Origin: Phlebotomus papatasi
Taxonomy: Eukaryota; Arthropoda; Insecta; Diptera; Psychodidae
Reading direction: 5' to 3'
Length of the DNA: 64,000 nt
Assembly: GCF_024763615.1 (NCBI RefSeq)
Contig: NC_077222.1
Span: 96,753,417-96,817,416 of the forward strand
A program made the translations under genes and the position numbers. This document shows, piece by piece, positions 1 through 10,872 of this stretch; the stretch's first letter is position 1, and each line of letters begins with the position of its first letter. Under the pieces are notes generated by a model. The model was not told where the DNA came from, made no database searches, and saw nothing but the letters and a program-made list of their open reading frames with translations.

Positions 1-689
1 GAATAAAATTTAAACTAAATTTCTTGTCAAGGGTTAAATATAAAACGTTAAAAGATATTTAAATTTTAACTTTTCATCCACAAATTTTATTTATTTAGTT
101 AATTTATCACTAAAATTATAAGACAATATAGTCATCAACAACTTTTTAAAACACGTGAAATTAATTTGGCGGCCTTGTACTGCGCTGATATCGCCTTTTC
201 GGAAATAATAACAATGATGGGGTACAACTGAAAAAGAAAAATAGATGCATAAAATTGTTTTAATACAAAAATTTGTCCCAAAATCGTTTGTGAGATCTCT
301 TATGGTGGATTTCTCAATTTTTTCTGTTCTGAGCATTTAATTAAGGGGTTATGTGGGTCACACAGACTAAAAAGCGCATTTTCTGCACATCTTTTTTCAA
401 CATAGTGAAAAAAATTCGAACTCTAAAGCACATAAAAGAACATTTTAATTATATTTTTTTTCAATTTTTTATTTCAAAATTTTAAAAATTCAGCCATTGG
501 GACCTGATTTTTAGAGGCGGTTTTTTGAGAAAAACTCTTTTTTATCTCTGTATTTTCGAAATAAAACTTTGAAATTTGTTCTTTTGTCTACAAAATGTTG
601 TAATTATTTTTTATTCTTGAATTTTGCAAATTGGTGATAGTCGGCAGTACTAACTACGTTTATAAGCTCTACCCAAAAATAATTCTATG

Positions 690-902
690 TAGGGGGAGGT
701 GAGGTTACTTTAAGTTGTGAGGGTAAATTGTTATACGAGTTTTTCGCATATTTCTAAAGGAAATTGGGTTTTAACGGTTTTAACACAATGTAATTTGGAT
801 AGACAAAACAATTGTAAATCTAAATAAAATACTTGAAAGGACCCAGCTTCATCTAGAAATAGGCGAAAAAATCATATATTAATGTAGCTCCACCTGCCCC
901 TA
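690..902. mobile_element. Short TIR element (MITE-like)
   Basis: The left end TAGGGGGAGGTGAGGTTACT is inverted at the right end, GTAGCTCCACCTGCCCCTA, with TA at both tips. No coding capacity. Confidence 0.5.
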
Positions 903-1205
903 CTGGCCTAATCAAAATTATGCAGCGCTTGGAATACTGAGTGTTTTATAAATGCTGTGATATTTCCAAAACAATTACACTCTTAAATTTAGTTTTTGGC
1001 TGTGCCTACAACCCGAAATAAACTTAATGGGGTTTAGACAAAAGACCTGGCTCAGTTATATCTGCTCTAATTCTTTATTATTATTGTTTTTTGAAAACTT
1101 AGGATTGAAAAAAATATTCTAAAAAAATCTAAATTATTATACGCAAATGATGTCTTACATTCTAGAAAAAAGGCTTTGCAAAGTGCTCGAACTCATGCCT
1201 TATAC

Positions 1206-1408
1206 GGGCTTCAAACCTGAGACTTAACTATCTGGCTTTAACTCCTCTAATTCCTCATCAAGCATGATTTTTTAGGAAATTGTTGTTTAGGATTGAATAT
1301 TAAGGGCAAATGATTCATTAGATTTTGAAAAATCAATAAAATTGCTTATTACTAAGATTTTTGAGACCTTCGGTAACTGGGCTAAACCTCTAGTCTGAAG
1401 CCGACATT
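1206..1408. mobile_element. Dispersed TIR element, GGCTTCAGACC family (copy 1)
   Basis: About 200 bp. It shares long stretches with 54110-54285 (same orientation) and has ends related to copies at 16602-16798 and 28137-28335. Ends read GGCTTCA... and ...TCTGAAGCC, an inverted pair. Confidence 0.5.
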
Positions 1409-1439
1409 AGATGCTATTCCTCAAAAGCACTGTCGCATC

Positions 1440-1790
1440 ATTTGCCGTTTACCGGTTCTAACCGATTTAACCTGATTTGTAAATCACTCAAAAGATCCCA
1501 CAAAATAATTTTAAGAGTAATAAAATTGATTTTCGGACAAAAATTACTTATCGGTTCATAACCATGTTACCGGTTCACAACTAATTTGAACGGATTTATA
1601 TTTGTCCAAAATAACTTAGGACTAATATAATTGAATTTCGAATAAAAATTAGTTATCGGTTATGAATCGGTTCATTACCAGTTCAAAACCAATTGGAACT
1701 GGTTGAGCGTTGTTGGAAATTCCAAGACCTATTTCCAACGAGCTCAAATATAACCCCATTCACCTGATAAATGCGCTCTCCTCGCCTTTT
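1440..1790. repeat. Dispersed repeat rich in AACCGGTT motifs
   Basis: Repeated phrases such as CGGTTCATAACC and ACCGGTTC recur at 5340-5640, 6040-6826, 12000-12625 and 52010-52262 in either orientation, usually ending near a CGAACTC / GCAAAGC phrase. Probably a decayed transposable-element family; its class was not determined. Confidence 0.45.
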
Positions 1791-2317
1791 TTTAATCTTT
1801 GACATTGAAAAATCATTATTATGAATGACTCAACTGTATTTTCACACATGGTCAATTGTCCGCCTGGGTAATCTCTGGAACATATCCAAAAATGAAAGAA
1901 GATTTGTTGAGAAAAGTGGTTTCCGGGGAAAGGGCGGTGGAAATTTTGCGGAAGCGAAAAAATCGAGGGATTATACATAATGCTCTCTCCGTGGAGTTCA
2001 AGCAGCAAAAATAATAAATATGGTTGATATGGTTCCTATTTAGGATTTTGAGACACAAACAAGGACTAAGTCTCTAGCCTGGAGACCGCTTTAAGATGAT
2101 ACTTAAATATAATAGCCCGTAAAGATTTGTCGGTAAAGAAAATTTATGGAAATAAATTTTAATCTCTATTGGGCAACTCTCAGTCAGTATGATCATTTAC
2201 TGCAAAATTTAACACAAAATTTAGCTAAGCAAATCCCTTATTTTGGATTTACGGCTTGAATAAACCTAGCCCTATTTATATTTAAAAACACATTTTTGAA
2301 GATTTAGCGGAGAAAGA

Positions 2318-2597
<280 letters not shown>

Positions 2598-2769
2598 TAT
2601 TTCTGATTCATGTCCCTGTACATATATTAGTGCAATAGTGGGGCTGTACATAATCTATCTGCTCTGTTAATATCTACGTCCACTTAAATGAAAATCTCCC
2701 ATCTTAAAATATATATGCGAAATTCACAATAGATTTGTTTTTATAGAAGTATCAATAGGGTAGTGTTTA

Positions 2770-3098
2770 CAGTAGAGTCTCGCTATAGGCCATCGCTCTA
2801 TAGTCCACAATTTATCGACCGTTGATTTCAAAACACTGATTTTAAGTTAGGTTATGTTTTTTAGTATGCGACATGCATAATTATTTTAATATTTTTGGCA
2901 AACTTTATTAAGTGGTTGTGATAATTGTGATCCATAATGAAGAGAGCAAGGACAAGTACCACAATCGCAAAGAAAGTGGAAGCCGTCGAGGAATTTCAAT
3001 ACTAAAAGTCGTTGATAATTTTAAAAAATTACATGGACTATAGTGCGACACAAGTGTCAAATCTGAAACCAAATATGGACTATAACGAGACTCTACTG
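2770..3098 (+). mobile_element. pogo/Tigger-like non-autonomous element
   Basis: Left end CAGTAGAGTCTCGCTATAG and right end CTATAACGAGACTCTACTG form near-perfect TIRs flanked by TA on both sides, the target duplication of Tc1/mariner/pogo elements. Internally, an ATG at about 2938 opens a short frame (MKRARTSTTIAKKVEAVEEF, then a stop) that resembles the start of a CENP-B-type helix-turn-helix, as in pogo/Tigger transposases. Only about 330 bp, so it cannot transpose by itself. Confidence 0.8.
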
Positions 3099-3351
3099 TA
3101 TTTTATTTAGTTTGAATCTTTCGATTTTTGTAAGAAATTATGTAGCATTCCCTTTTAGAATTTATTGAATTGCTATTAAATTTAATAAATTAAGATTATT
3201 ACATATTAAAAAATATAAAAATAGCAACTTTTGTTGGGTATAAAATCTTAAAAAAAAAGAAAATGCGCAAGAATGACTGCTTGCAAAATAAATATGAAAG
3301 ATTATGACTTTCTTTAGATAACCTATCATTACTGGTTTATCCTCTGATAAG

Positions 3352-3530
3352 TTTAAATTAATGTTTTTTCTTAACAATTCAATTTTATTGGGACATGTTC
3401 CAGAGCACGATTTGGAAACTTTTAAGGAAACACTGGACCTGAACTTATGGGCATCAGTGATGTGCATTAAAGAGGCTATTAAAGATATGCAAGAAAGGAA
3501 ATCCAGAGGCCATATTGTCATAATCAACAG
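3352..3530 (+). CDS. SDR gene exon a
   Basis: Encodes the NNS strand through HIVIIN. It ends in CAG followed by a GT donor, with two bases (AG) left over for the next exon. The 5' edge is the least certain boundary of this gene. Confidence 0.6.
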
Positions 3531-3925
3531 GTTTGAAATCTAAATCCCTTTCTAAAGAAAGTTTAATTCAATCTCTGTTTTTTTTTTAGCATTCTTGGCC
3601 ATCGAATCCCCGATGTTCCCTTGCCAAAGTTCAACATTTATCCAGCCACAAAATTCGCCCTAACAGCTCTCGCCCAGACACTTCGGCAAGAGCTGCGCTT
3701 CCACCGAGCGGAAATTAAATTGACGGTATACAAAAGAAGGTGTCTTGTTCCTTTTCACACTTACCTTTGGTTCTTTCTCACCCACAGAATATTTGTCCAG
3801 GAATGGTGGACACACCCATGCTCAATGTCTTTGATTCCAGGCATTTCGCTCCGTTGCCCAAATTAACGGCGGATGATGTGAAAGACGCAGTAATTCATGC
3901 ACTCGGAACGCCAGAAAATGTTCAA
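3352..3925 (+). CDS. Short-chain dehydrogenase/reductase, DHRS11/farnesol dehydrogenase-like (partial gene)
   Basis: Three exons (3352-3530, 3590-3725, 3788-3925) join in frame through GT/AG introns of 59 and 62 bp. The joined protein shows classical SDR landmarks in order: an NNS-containing strand replacing the usual NNAG, a helix ending in NLWASVMCIKEAI, then HIVIINSILGH with the catalytic Ser, the active-site motif YPATK (Tyr and Lys present), and NICPGMVDTPM after it. This order and wording match insect NADP-dependent farnesol dehydrogenase/DHRS11-like enzymes, cytosolic oxidoreductases of isoprenoid or steroid-type alcohols; the substrate is inferred only from family. The N-terminal cofactor loop (TGxxxGIG) was not found upstream; a stop at 3319-3321 limits the first exon, and its acceptor (AG at 3350-3351) is weak. 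After 3925 a GT donor follows, but no convincing final exon is seen. It could be a real gene with distant end exons or a decaying copy; intact splice phases argue against an old pseudogene. Confidence 0.75.
3590..3725 (+). CDS. SDR gene exon b (active-site exon)
   Basis: Preceded by a strong T-run and TAG acceptor; followed by GTATAC. It carries the YPATK active-site motif and the following helix FALTALAQTLRQEL. It joins the previous exon through a split Ser codon. Confidence 0.8.
3788..3925 (+). CDS. SDR gene exon c
   Basis: Acceptor CCACAG; encodes CPGMVDTPM and LTADDVKDAVIHALGTPENVQ, the segment before the last beta strand of the SDR fold. It is followed by GTGGGT as donor. A possible terminal exon at 4072-4089 (AG acceptor, five codons, TGA) keeps phase but does not resemble the usual C-terminus of the family. 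Confidence 0.75.
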
Positions 3926-4071
3926 GTGGGTATAATTTTGTAATATTTGCCAACAGATTGACGTTATATTAAGATTAGAGATAAGGGATTAGGTATGAGA
4001 TTAATTTTGAAAGTGTCATTGTAATAAATCTTATCAGGGTACTTCAAATTCATTCACAATTTTCTTTCAAG

Positions 4072-4089
4072 ACAATTTGGATTTTATGA
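4072..4089 (+). CDS. Possible short terminal exon of the SDR gene
   Basis: After TTTCTTTCAAG, an in-phase stretch gives TIWIL and a TGA stop. The family normally ends with about ten to fifteen residues forming a final strand, so this may be chance. Kept only as the nearest in-phase ending. Confidence 0.2.
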   Translation, partial: TIWIL

Positions 4090-4802
4090 GCGCCAAAAAT
4101 ATTTTATCTCTAGTTATTGATAGTCTCAAATTATTGATCAGAAAAGCTTCGTCACTCAATTTTTGCTATTTGATTTTGTACTGCATTTAGTCTAAACTTA
4201 GCTTCTGTGGTTCGAGGTAAGTCCAATTTCGTCAGATCGATCTGAAAATTTGCATGTACACGTTTTGACTCTCATAGATCATGAATATCATACCTGCAAA
4301 TAAAACGATTTTCGTGGTCGTCTAACCGGTCGATTCTAAGTAATACAAACACCTCTGACAAAAGAATGAAAAGAGATATCAACAAACGGTTAATGCAGTG
4401 CATTATTATAAGAGTTAAATGGCAAAAAGTAGCTAAGAATTTTTAAAAATTCATTTTATTTTTAGCAACGATGCGGTATTAACCTGACGATCCGAGGAAC
4501 ACTGGCGATCGCTGGTTCTCTTCCCTTATCCGTGAATATCAAAATCCGATTCTAATTGTCAAAATGAAAAAAAAAAAACTTTGGTGATTTGGAAATTTCT
4601 CGTTAAATGCAATAACTTTTCTTAACACTCCAACGTCATGTAATTTAATCGAAGGTCCGATTAATCGAAAACTCAATTTTTGCAAATTCGATGCCAAATA
4701 TCTCAGAACTTCTATTTTTAATTTTGATGAAATTTGTCACACTTTGCCCTCGCTCTACTCTTAGGTTTGCTTCCTAAGGTTTGTCCTTTGTACGGTTTCT
4801 GG

Positions 4803-5045
4803 TGAAAATCCCGAAAGCCAAAATTTCGAGGAGATCATTATCCTGAAAGCCAAAATCCCTAATAGGTGAAGGTGTCACAGCCAGGATTTCATTCGCTATT
4901 TCTGTGGTTCGAGAAATTATTCCACATATTATCCTCCGTGGGATTTCTTCCTTTCAGGATTTTAAGTATTCGGAATTTTGACTTTTGAAATTGTGACGCT
5001 TTCGGAATTTTGGATTTCTGGATTTTGGCTTTCAGAATATTGACT
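4803..5045. repeat. Irregular AAAATCCCGAAAGCC-type short repeats
   Basis: Units such as CCGAAAGCCAAAAT and their complements recur at uneven spacing. The same vocabulary appears at 17255-17325, 53560-53620 and 54290-54665. Function and class unknown. Confidence 0.6.
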
Positions 5046-5741
5046 ACCACCGCCAAGGACTATGCTTGATGTATACTTTGACCCTGGTCCTAATAATAGG
5101 GACTCCAGCCGGGGTGTGTAAACCCTTAGTTCTTAGATATTCTTTATTAAAGGAATGATATCTTTTAAATTGTAACATAATGAAAGGATATACATTTTAC
5201 GTTTTCTGTCAATTTATCCCCCCTACATAAATGTCATATCGACATACACACAGGTCAGGTGGACAGGTTGGACAGGTCTACATGTACATGTACATTTTAT
5301 CCATAGACGAAAATGATCTTGAATCACACTCTAATAGAGATTTTTCAATATAAAATGTATAGAAAACGTGTTTATCAACCGATTGAGGCAATTTGAGTTC
5401 ATTAAAAAGGATTGAAAATCCTGGATAAGTTTTAAACCGGTAATGCAATCAAGCTAGGTTTTTCAGGACAATACCTAGCTCAGTTCCACCACCGTCGGCT
5501 ATCCGTTCATACAACGGTAATGGAATCGATGATGGACCAATAATTAATTTTTATCTGAAATTAAATCATATTATCAAATTCTCACAGAAAAATTCAATTT
5601 TCATCTTAAGTCGACGCCCTATGACCATTAACATGCTTCTCATTTTCTTCCCACACACTCCCCTTTCCCTCCAAAACCATTTTTTGGATTGCTTGAAAAT
5701 GTGCCGAGAGATTTTTTTATATAAATAAATATAGTAGAATC

Positions 5742-6017
5742 TAGGGGCCCATCAAGCCTAATAAAAAGTGAAGCTATTTTTCACTTCTCCTTGTAAAAAT
5801 TTTGCAGATATTGCACAGCAACTTAAACAAATTTCCTCGTAGTTCTTGTATAATTTTGGCGAACATTATGAAATATGTATTTCTAGATAGCTTTTATTGG
5901 ACGATTTCGAAATATATCAGACTGATAAGTCAATTCTCTTTAGGAAAAAATTTGCCAATAGTCTTCAGTGCCTCTATGCAAAAACGTATGGAAAAATGAT
6001 ATGTCGAGAGGTCCCTG
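5742..6017 (+). mobile_element. hAT-like MITE, copy 1 (276 bp)
   Basis: The ends TAGGGGCCCATC and GAGAGGTCCCTG are partly inverted, and the element is flanked by a perfect 8-bp direct repeat GTAGAATC (5734-5741 and 6018-6025). An inverted, highly similar copy of the same length lies at 44651-44926 with a different 8-bp duplication. An 8-bp duplication and CAGGG-type ends point to the hAT superfamily. No coding capacity for a transposase. Confidence 0.88.
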
Positions 6018-6039
6018 GTAGAATCATTCCTAATACGAT

Positions 6040-6826
6040 TTTCAAGGTCAAAGGTTAAAAAGGATCTCTAGAGAGTGTATTTCTCAACCGAATGGTATAG
6101 CATTTGGGCTTTTTGGAAAGGTCTTGGAATTCTTGACAAGCCTTAACCGATTGGTTATGAACCGGTTCATAATAATCAATAACTAATTTTTATTCGAAAT
6201 TCAATTATATTACTTCTAAGATAACCAAATGGGATCATTTTTTGGCACATTAAGGTCTTGAAATTTTCATTTTTCCTGTTTTCGTACACATTTTACGAGA
6301 TATCTCCAAAACTAGGTAGGTTACCAGTTTTAGGTTTTTGGTTGCTTAAGTTGGCTTTTATTTTGTATTCGCGTTTTTTTTTTTTGCTAATTCATTCTGC
6401 AAATTCAAAAGTTTTTCTGATACGCTAAAAACATATGGGAAACATAGGAAACATCATGCCCTGGAATTTTCATTAAAATTGAATCGATTTCAAACGGTTT
6501 TGAACCGGTAATGAACCTATGAGATATTTTGGAATTAGGAGGCAATTTATGTGTATGAGTATGAATTTATGAATTTATGAGTATGAGGGAATTTTGGTCA
6601 ATATTTTAAATGATTTATAAAACAGTTTAAATCGATTGTGAACCGGTTATGAAACGATAAGCAATTTTTCCGTAAAATCAATTTTATTATTCTTAAAACT
6701 ATTTTGTAAAATCTTTTGAGTTATTTATGGAACGGTTCAAATCCGGAAAACCGGTAAATAGTACATGATGGGAAAGTACTTTTTTAGTTCGTGCACTAAA
6801 CTTCGGGACGTTTTACCACCCCTTTT
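6040..6826. repeat. Dispersed AACCGGTT-rich repeat, long copy
   Basis: Begins CTCTAGAGAGTGTATTTCTC and ends near GGGACGTTTTACCACCCC. Both ends are matched by 52010-52262, so this copy carries extra internal sequence. No transposase frame seen. Confidence 0.55.
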
Positions 6827-7038
6827 CAGTAAGTAATCATGTGTTTTTTGCTTTACTAAACTGTTTTGATCGGTCTTTTATATTATTTGTAAATCAGTTT
6901 GAATAGTTTGTATACCAGTAAATTTCTATAGGGAAAAACCTTTGCCAAATATCGATGTCGTGAGCTATATGCTTTTCCCCATGAATTATACCGCTAAAAA
7001 GTTAATTAAATTATGGATAAACTCCTCTATTTTTTATG

Positions 7039-7767
7039 TAGGGGAAAGCGCGCTACCTTCGGACGATTTATGCATCGCAAAAATAATTTTTTGCAATGTG
7101 TTATAAATGAATTTGGCCACGGATTACTATATTCCTGGATAGTAGGTATACACTGAGAGAAATCCGAAAAAGTTAAAATAGCATTCCGGAAATGTTAATT
7201 TTATCCTGCAGTATTGATCCAAAATCGGTGTAAATATTACCCTTTTTAGGTGTATTGGGGGTTAAAATTACCCTTTTTCATGTTAATTTTACTCTTAATG
7301 AGGTGTAAAATCAACATTAGAAAATGTTAATATATTTTTACACCTAAAAAGTGTTAAAATTATGAGGAAAAAAAGTTAATTGCACCCTCTTTTATTTCTC
7401 GGTGTAGACATTTTTGTGTCCCATAGTAGTGCAAACAAAGTGAATAAAAGTACGAATAAAGACGTCGTACCCTTGCTTCTTGATATTCTCGAGACTGAAA
7501 GTCACTTAAATCCTACATTTTCATTCCTCAGCATCAAATCGCATCATTCCTGGGTGCACTTTTATTTGGTTTGTTTGCACTACTATGAGACACGAAAATC
7601 TGTACCTACTATCCAGATTTGGCCCATTACAATACTATATTTTAATAGCTAGTCCAATGCCTCAAATTTTCAAAAAAGAGTTATATGTGAAATTCATAAG
7701 GAAAATATAGAGAAAAAATTGAATTGTAAGAAGCTTGAGTCGTCCGAAGGTAGCGCGTTTAGCCCTA
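7039..7767. mobile_element. TIR element interrupted by a second MITE
   Basis: Left end TAGGGGAAAGCGCGCTACCT and right end AGGTAGCGCGTTTAGCCCTA form TIRs; the inner parts (ACCTTCGGACGA / TCGTCCGAAGGT) continue the pairing. The element is split by the CACTGAG MITE at 7151-7404. Related copies: about 15796-16003 and 16371-16590, both without the insert. Confidence 0.75.
7151..7404. mobile_element. CACTGAG-type MITE, copy 1
   Basis: TIRs CACTGAGAGAAAT / ATTTCTCGGTG, flanked by TA on both sides as in Tc1/mariner elements. About 254 bp. Strongly similar copies at 7847-8101 and 36878-37129. No coding capacity. Confidence 0.85.
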
Positions 7768-7846
7768 TAAGGTCTATGTCAGAACTTCAAGCATATCGCA
7801 AAGCTAAGATATGTACTTTGCATCTCGTAATTTAGACTTTAATGTA

Positions 7847-8101
7847 CACTGAGACAGAAATCCGAAAAAGTTAAAATAACATTCCGGAAGTGTTAATTTT
7901 ACGCTGCATTATTGATCCGAAATCAGTGTAAATATTACACTTTTTGGGTGTATTAGGGGTTAAAGGTACTCTTTTTCATGTTAATTTTACCATTAATGAG
8001 GTGTAAAATTAACATTAAAAAATGTCAATATATTTTTACACCTAAAAAGTGTTAAATTTCTGAGGAAAAAATGTTAATCGCACCCTCTTTTTTTCTCAGT
8101 G
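7847..8101. mobile_element. CACTGAG-type MITE, copy 2
   Basis: TIRs CACTGAGACAGAAAT / TTTTTTTCTCAGTG with flanking TA. Same internal sequence and orientation as 7151-7404. Its right end directly abuts the coding-like segment at 8104-8315. Confidence 0.85.
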
Positions 8102-8103
8102 TA

Positions 8104-8315
8104 GCGGAAAACTTCTCAATAATCTCAATGATATTAATATTTCGTCGAAGATTAAATTCCACTTTCTTTTCAGATAAACGAAATAATCTTTGAAGCAATG
8201 GGTCCATTCGGTTGCCCAAATGATGTCCAGTAAATGCCTGGAAGGCGTTCCGCAAGCGCACGAATCCCACATAATCCAGCAATTCAATTAATTGAAAAAT
8301 ATTGTGAGGAACATG
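8104..8315 (-). CDS. Unrecognised coding-like segment, possible exon
   Basis: On the minus strand a frame of about 70 codons, open from just below a stop at 8316-8318, reads with coding-like composition (IELLDYVGFVRLRNAFQAF, then GHHLGNRMDPLLQRLFRL). Base composition is richer in GC than the surroundings. I do not recognise the family and do not see a strong acceptor at its upstream edge, although CTTCCAG inside it (plus about 8237-8243) could serve. It could be an exon of an unseen gene, a transposable-element remnant or chance; the MITE at 7847-8101 ends next to it. Confidence 0.25.
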
Positions 8316-10461
8316 TTATTTTTATTCCGATACAAATTCATTGAATAAAAATACTACAAATTGTATTAGTGAGACCTTCTCTGTTTATTCGACACTCCAA
8401 GTTCTTAACACCCCCACATTTCAACGTATAATTGAAAATGTGCCTCTCTTTGTGAGCGACATTCAGGCTTGTATAGATAAGTAGAGAAACTCGAATTTCC
8501 GTCCATCAATTGCCTCAATTATTGAGCTAAGCAAATGTGATAAAATTATTGAATAATTACCTTAAATTCTCTACAAGATTATCCAACGTTCTTTCAAATG
8601 ATGATTAACACTCGTGCAAATCAAATCTTGGAACACGGTCGAGAGGTAAGTTCTATTGTTTAAATTTTTGAAAAAGAATTTATAGTTTGAAATATTCCAC
8701 GAAATGCTACCTAGAGAGCAAAATTGTTGGTTAGATAGAAGAGATTTCCAAAATTTACTCACTATGTTGACTGATCTTTAACGCGGGACAATCAAATGTG
8801 CTTAATTATAACAAAGCTATTAATCTCCCACTGAGACGCCAGATAAACATCGTATTTGCTAGTATTAAATATAGGTGCTCCAGAGCTATGAGATAACAGA
8901 CATCACTGTTAAGATGTATTTCATCAGCACTTGAGGATCACAATCAGTCGGTAGCAAACTGTTTTCCGGGACTCATGTCTTAATTTTCGCTTCGTGACAC
9001 AAAAATCCCACATATTCTAATTGTTCAGGAAGTTTTCAGTATCCCAAAAAGCTAGTGATCACCAAGTGATAGCATTAATTTGAGCATTGTAGTGATTCCG
9101 TGATAAGTTCTGCTGTGAAACATTCTCATGGTATAATAAAATTATGAATCAATGTATTGATCCTGGGAGTCTGGGAGTTATATTCCTGTGGATGAAAAAG
9201 CCATTTCCCTGAGGGAAATGATTTGTACAGTTTCCAAGGAGTGAATCACTTCACTATTCCAAGTATCCATATTTTATGTCCTTGGGGTTTTCTTGTCTGT
9301 AATTTTCGAGAGCTCTGTACTTTGTAAACTTAAGTTCCTATTGAGTATTACACCTATATACTTCCCAGGCAACCCTAATTAAATTTGTAGAAGCTCAGAG
9401 AAGGAGTTCTAAGATAATTTACAAGTTTAATGATACGATGGAGCAAGAAATACAGCAATTTCATACTCTGCAATGTGTGTCAGATATTTTTTTAAGTTGC
9501 TTTTTTTTTACTAAGTTCATTTTTGCTAAAATTAGGACACAAATGGCAAGGAGGTTTCACGTTATTGTTTTCAAATTTCAACTACCAGAGCTTTTATGTA
9601 TACAAAAACTTGTCACAACCCGCTGTTAAAAATTTAATTAAAAATTCAGAAGAAAAGTTATTTTCTTTTAAACTTGTTGTTTATTTTAAAATACCTAAGC
9701 ATGGATAAAAATCCTTATTCTCGCTAATTGTGCAACATATTGATGGAAGAAAAACTAAAATATTTATTAGGAGAGTATGGAGCTACATTGTAAGGAGAGC
9801 TTCTTCCCATGTATTAAAAAAGACTGAGCTGAACTTACTGCATAAAAGACGTCTCATCGGACTGCTTACTTTTATCCTCAATAGTAGAACTTTCAAAAAA
9901 AATCACTCAAACAGATGCTGCTTAAGGGGGGAGTCTGAATTGTAAGGTTAAATGAAATCGATATTCTTTTATTGTTTAAATCGATAATATTAAACTTAGG
10001 GGGCAGTGGAGAGTGAAGCACTTTTGAAATTAAACCTTTTACTCCTGCTTTTAAATAGAACTGGACCTTACTTTAATATAAATTATATCCACAAACCGTG
10101 AAACTATAGTGTATTATTATAAGTTTGAATAGCATTCAAAAATGGGAGAAAAAGCAACATTTTAAAGGTATCCCAATTGCAAGGTACCCCACTTAGCCGT
10201 AATATTTAAATTTAAAAATTAAAAGACAATTCGAATTATTTTCGAAGAAAGACGAGAAGATTTGTAAGCTTTTAATAACATCCAAAACTTTGAAGCGAAT
10301 GTTCTTCACTTCGCATTATCACAATTTTGTCGAACTCACCGGGAAAGAATAAGAAAAAACGTATGACCCGAATAAAATTAATAAAGGCATATTATATTTA
10401 GAATTAAATTCTCTTCTACTTGAATCTAAATAGCCCTTTAAATAATTTTTAATTATTTTTT
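8316..10461. other. Intergenic, nothing recognised up to 9995
   Basis: Frames at 9438-9945 are short, lack motifs and look like chance. An element of the GGGGCAGTGG/CCCCACTTAGCC type lies at 9996-10197. Confidence 0.5.
9996..10197. mobile_element. GGGGAAGTGGGGCA-type fold-back MITE
   Basis: Left end AGGGGGCAGTGGAGAGTGAA and right end AAGGTACCCCACTTAGCC are imperfectly inverted. Related sequences at 36236-36470, 36678-36874 and 50340-50549 share the phrases on a CTGGACC and on CTCCACAAACC. Confidence 0.5.
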
Positions 10462-10872
10462 GGAGTCGAAAGAACACCTATTGTCACCCTATTCTATACC
10501 AATTGCGATACGAAATTTGAAGACCTATTCTCGTATAGGGTAAAGTGGTACAAGTTGAAAAGGACTTTTTTTCTTGATAAATTTAGTACTTCATTTTTAT
10601 TTGTATATATTTTTAATGCTTTAGTTTTATCATTTGGTTCCTTGTGCTTAAAAACAAATTTTGTACTGTATTTATCAAGAAAAAAGCCATGTCCAACTTG
10701 TACCGGCGAATTGTCCTACTTGTAACACTATGTCCAACATGTATCACTTTACCCTAATGCAAAGACGTAAATTAATGAAAAAAAACCGTTGTATCACTTT
10801 CACTTTAATTAGATACATCAAATAAGGTTTCAATATTCTGACGAAACTGCCAACAAGTTATTCCTCGACCCC
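10462..10872. mobile_element. AGGGTCGAAGGAACACC-type element with nested insert
   Basis: Its outer parts match the intact copy at 17873-18110 (GAACACCTATTG at the left, TTCCTCGACCC at the right). In the middle the match is broken by the element at 10536-10756. The ends are more decayed than in the 17873 copy. Confidence 0.6.
10536..10756. mobile_element. TAGGGTAAAGTGGTACAAG MITE (nested)
   Basis: Left TIR TAGGGTAAAGTGGTACAAG and right TIR AACATGTATCACTTTACCCT are inverted; an inner pair around TTTATCAAGAAAAAA also folds back. It sits inside 10462-10872. Confidence 0.75.

Larger units (their letters stand above)
1..2317. other. Intergenic, AT-rich, with degenerate repeats
   Basis: No coding region that I can support. 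It holds a TIR element at 690-902, a GGCTTCAGACC-type element at about 1206-1408 and a repeat rich in AACCGGTT-like motifs at about 1440-1790. Short open frames here lack family motifs and are not annotated. Confidence 0.6.
3926..5741. other. Intergenic, repeat remnants
   Basis: No supported gene beyond the doubtful SDR terminal exon. About 4200-4770 resembles the noncoding repeat type seen inside 19039-20836 (phrases about a differing 'ccgattctaattgtcaaaatg'). About 4800-5045 holds short irregular units of the form GGAATTTTGGCTTTC / GAAAGCCAAAATCC on both strands. Confidence 0.5.
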
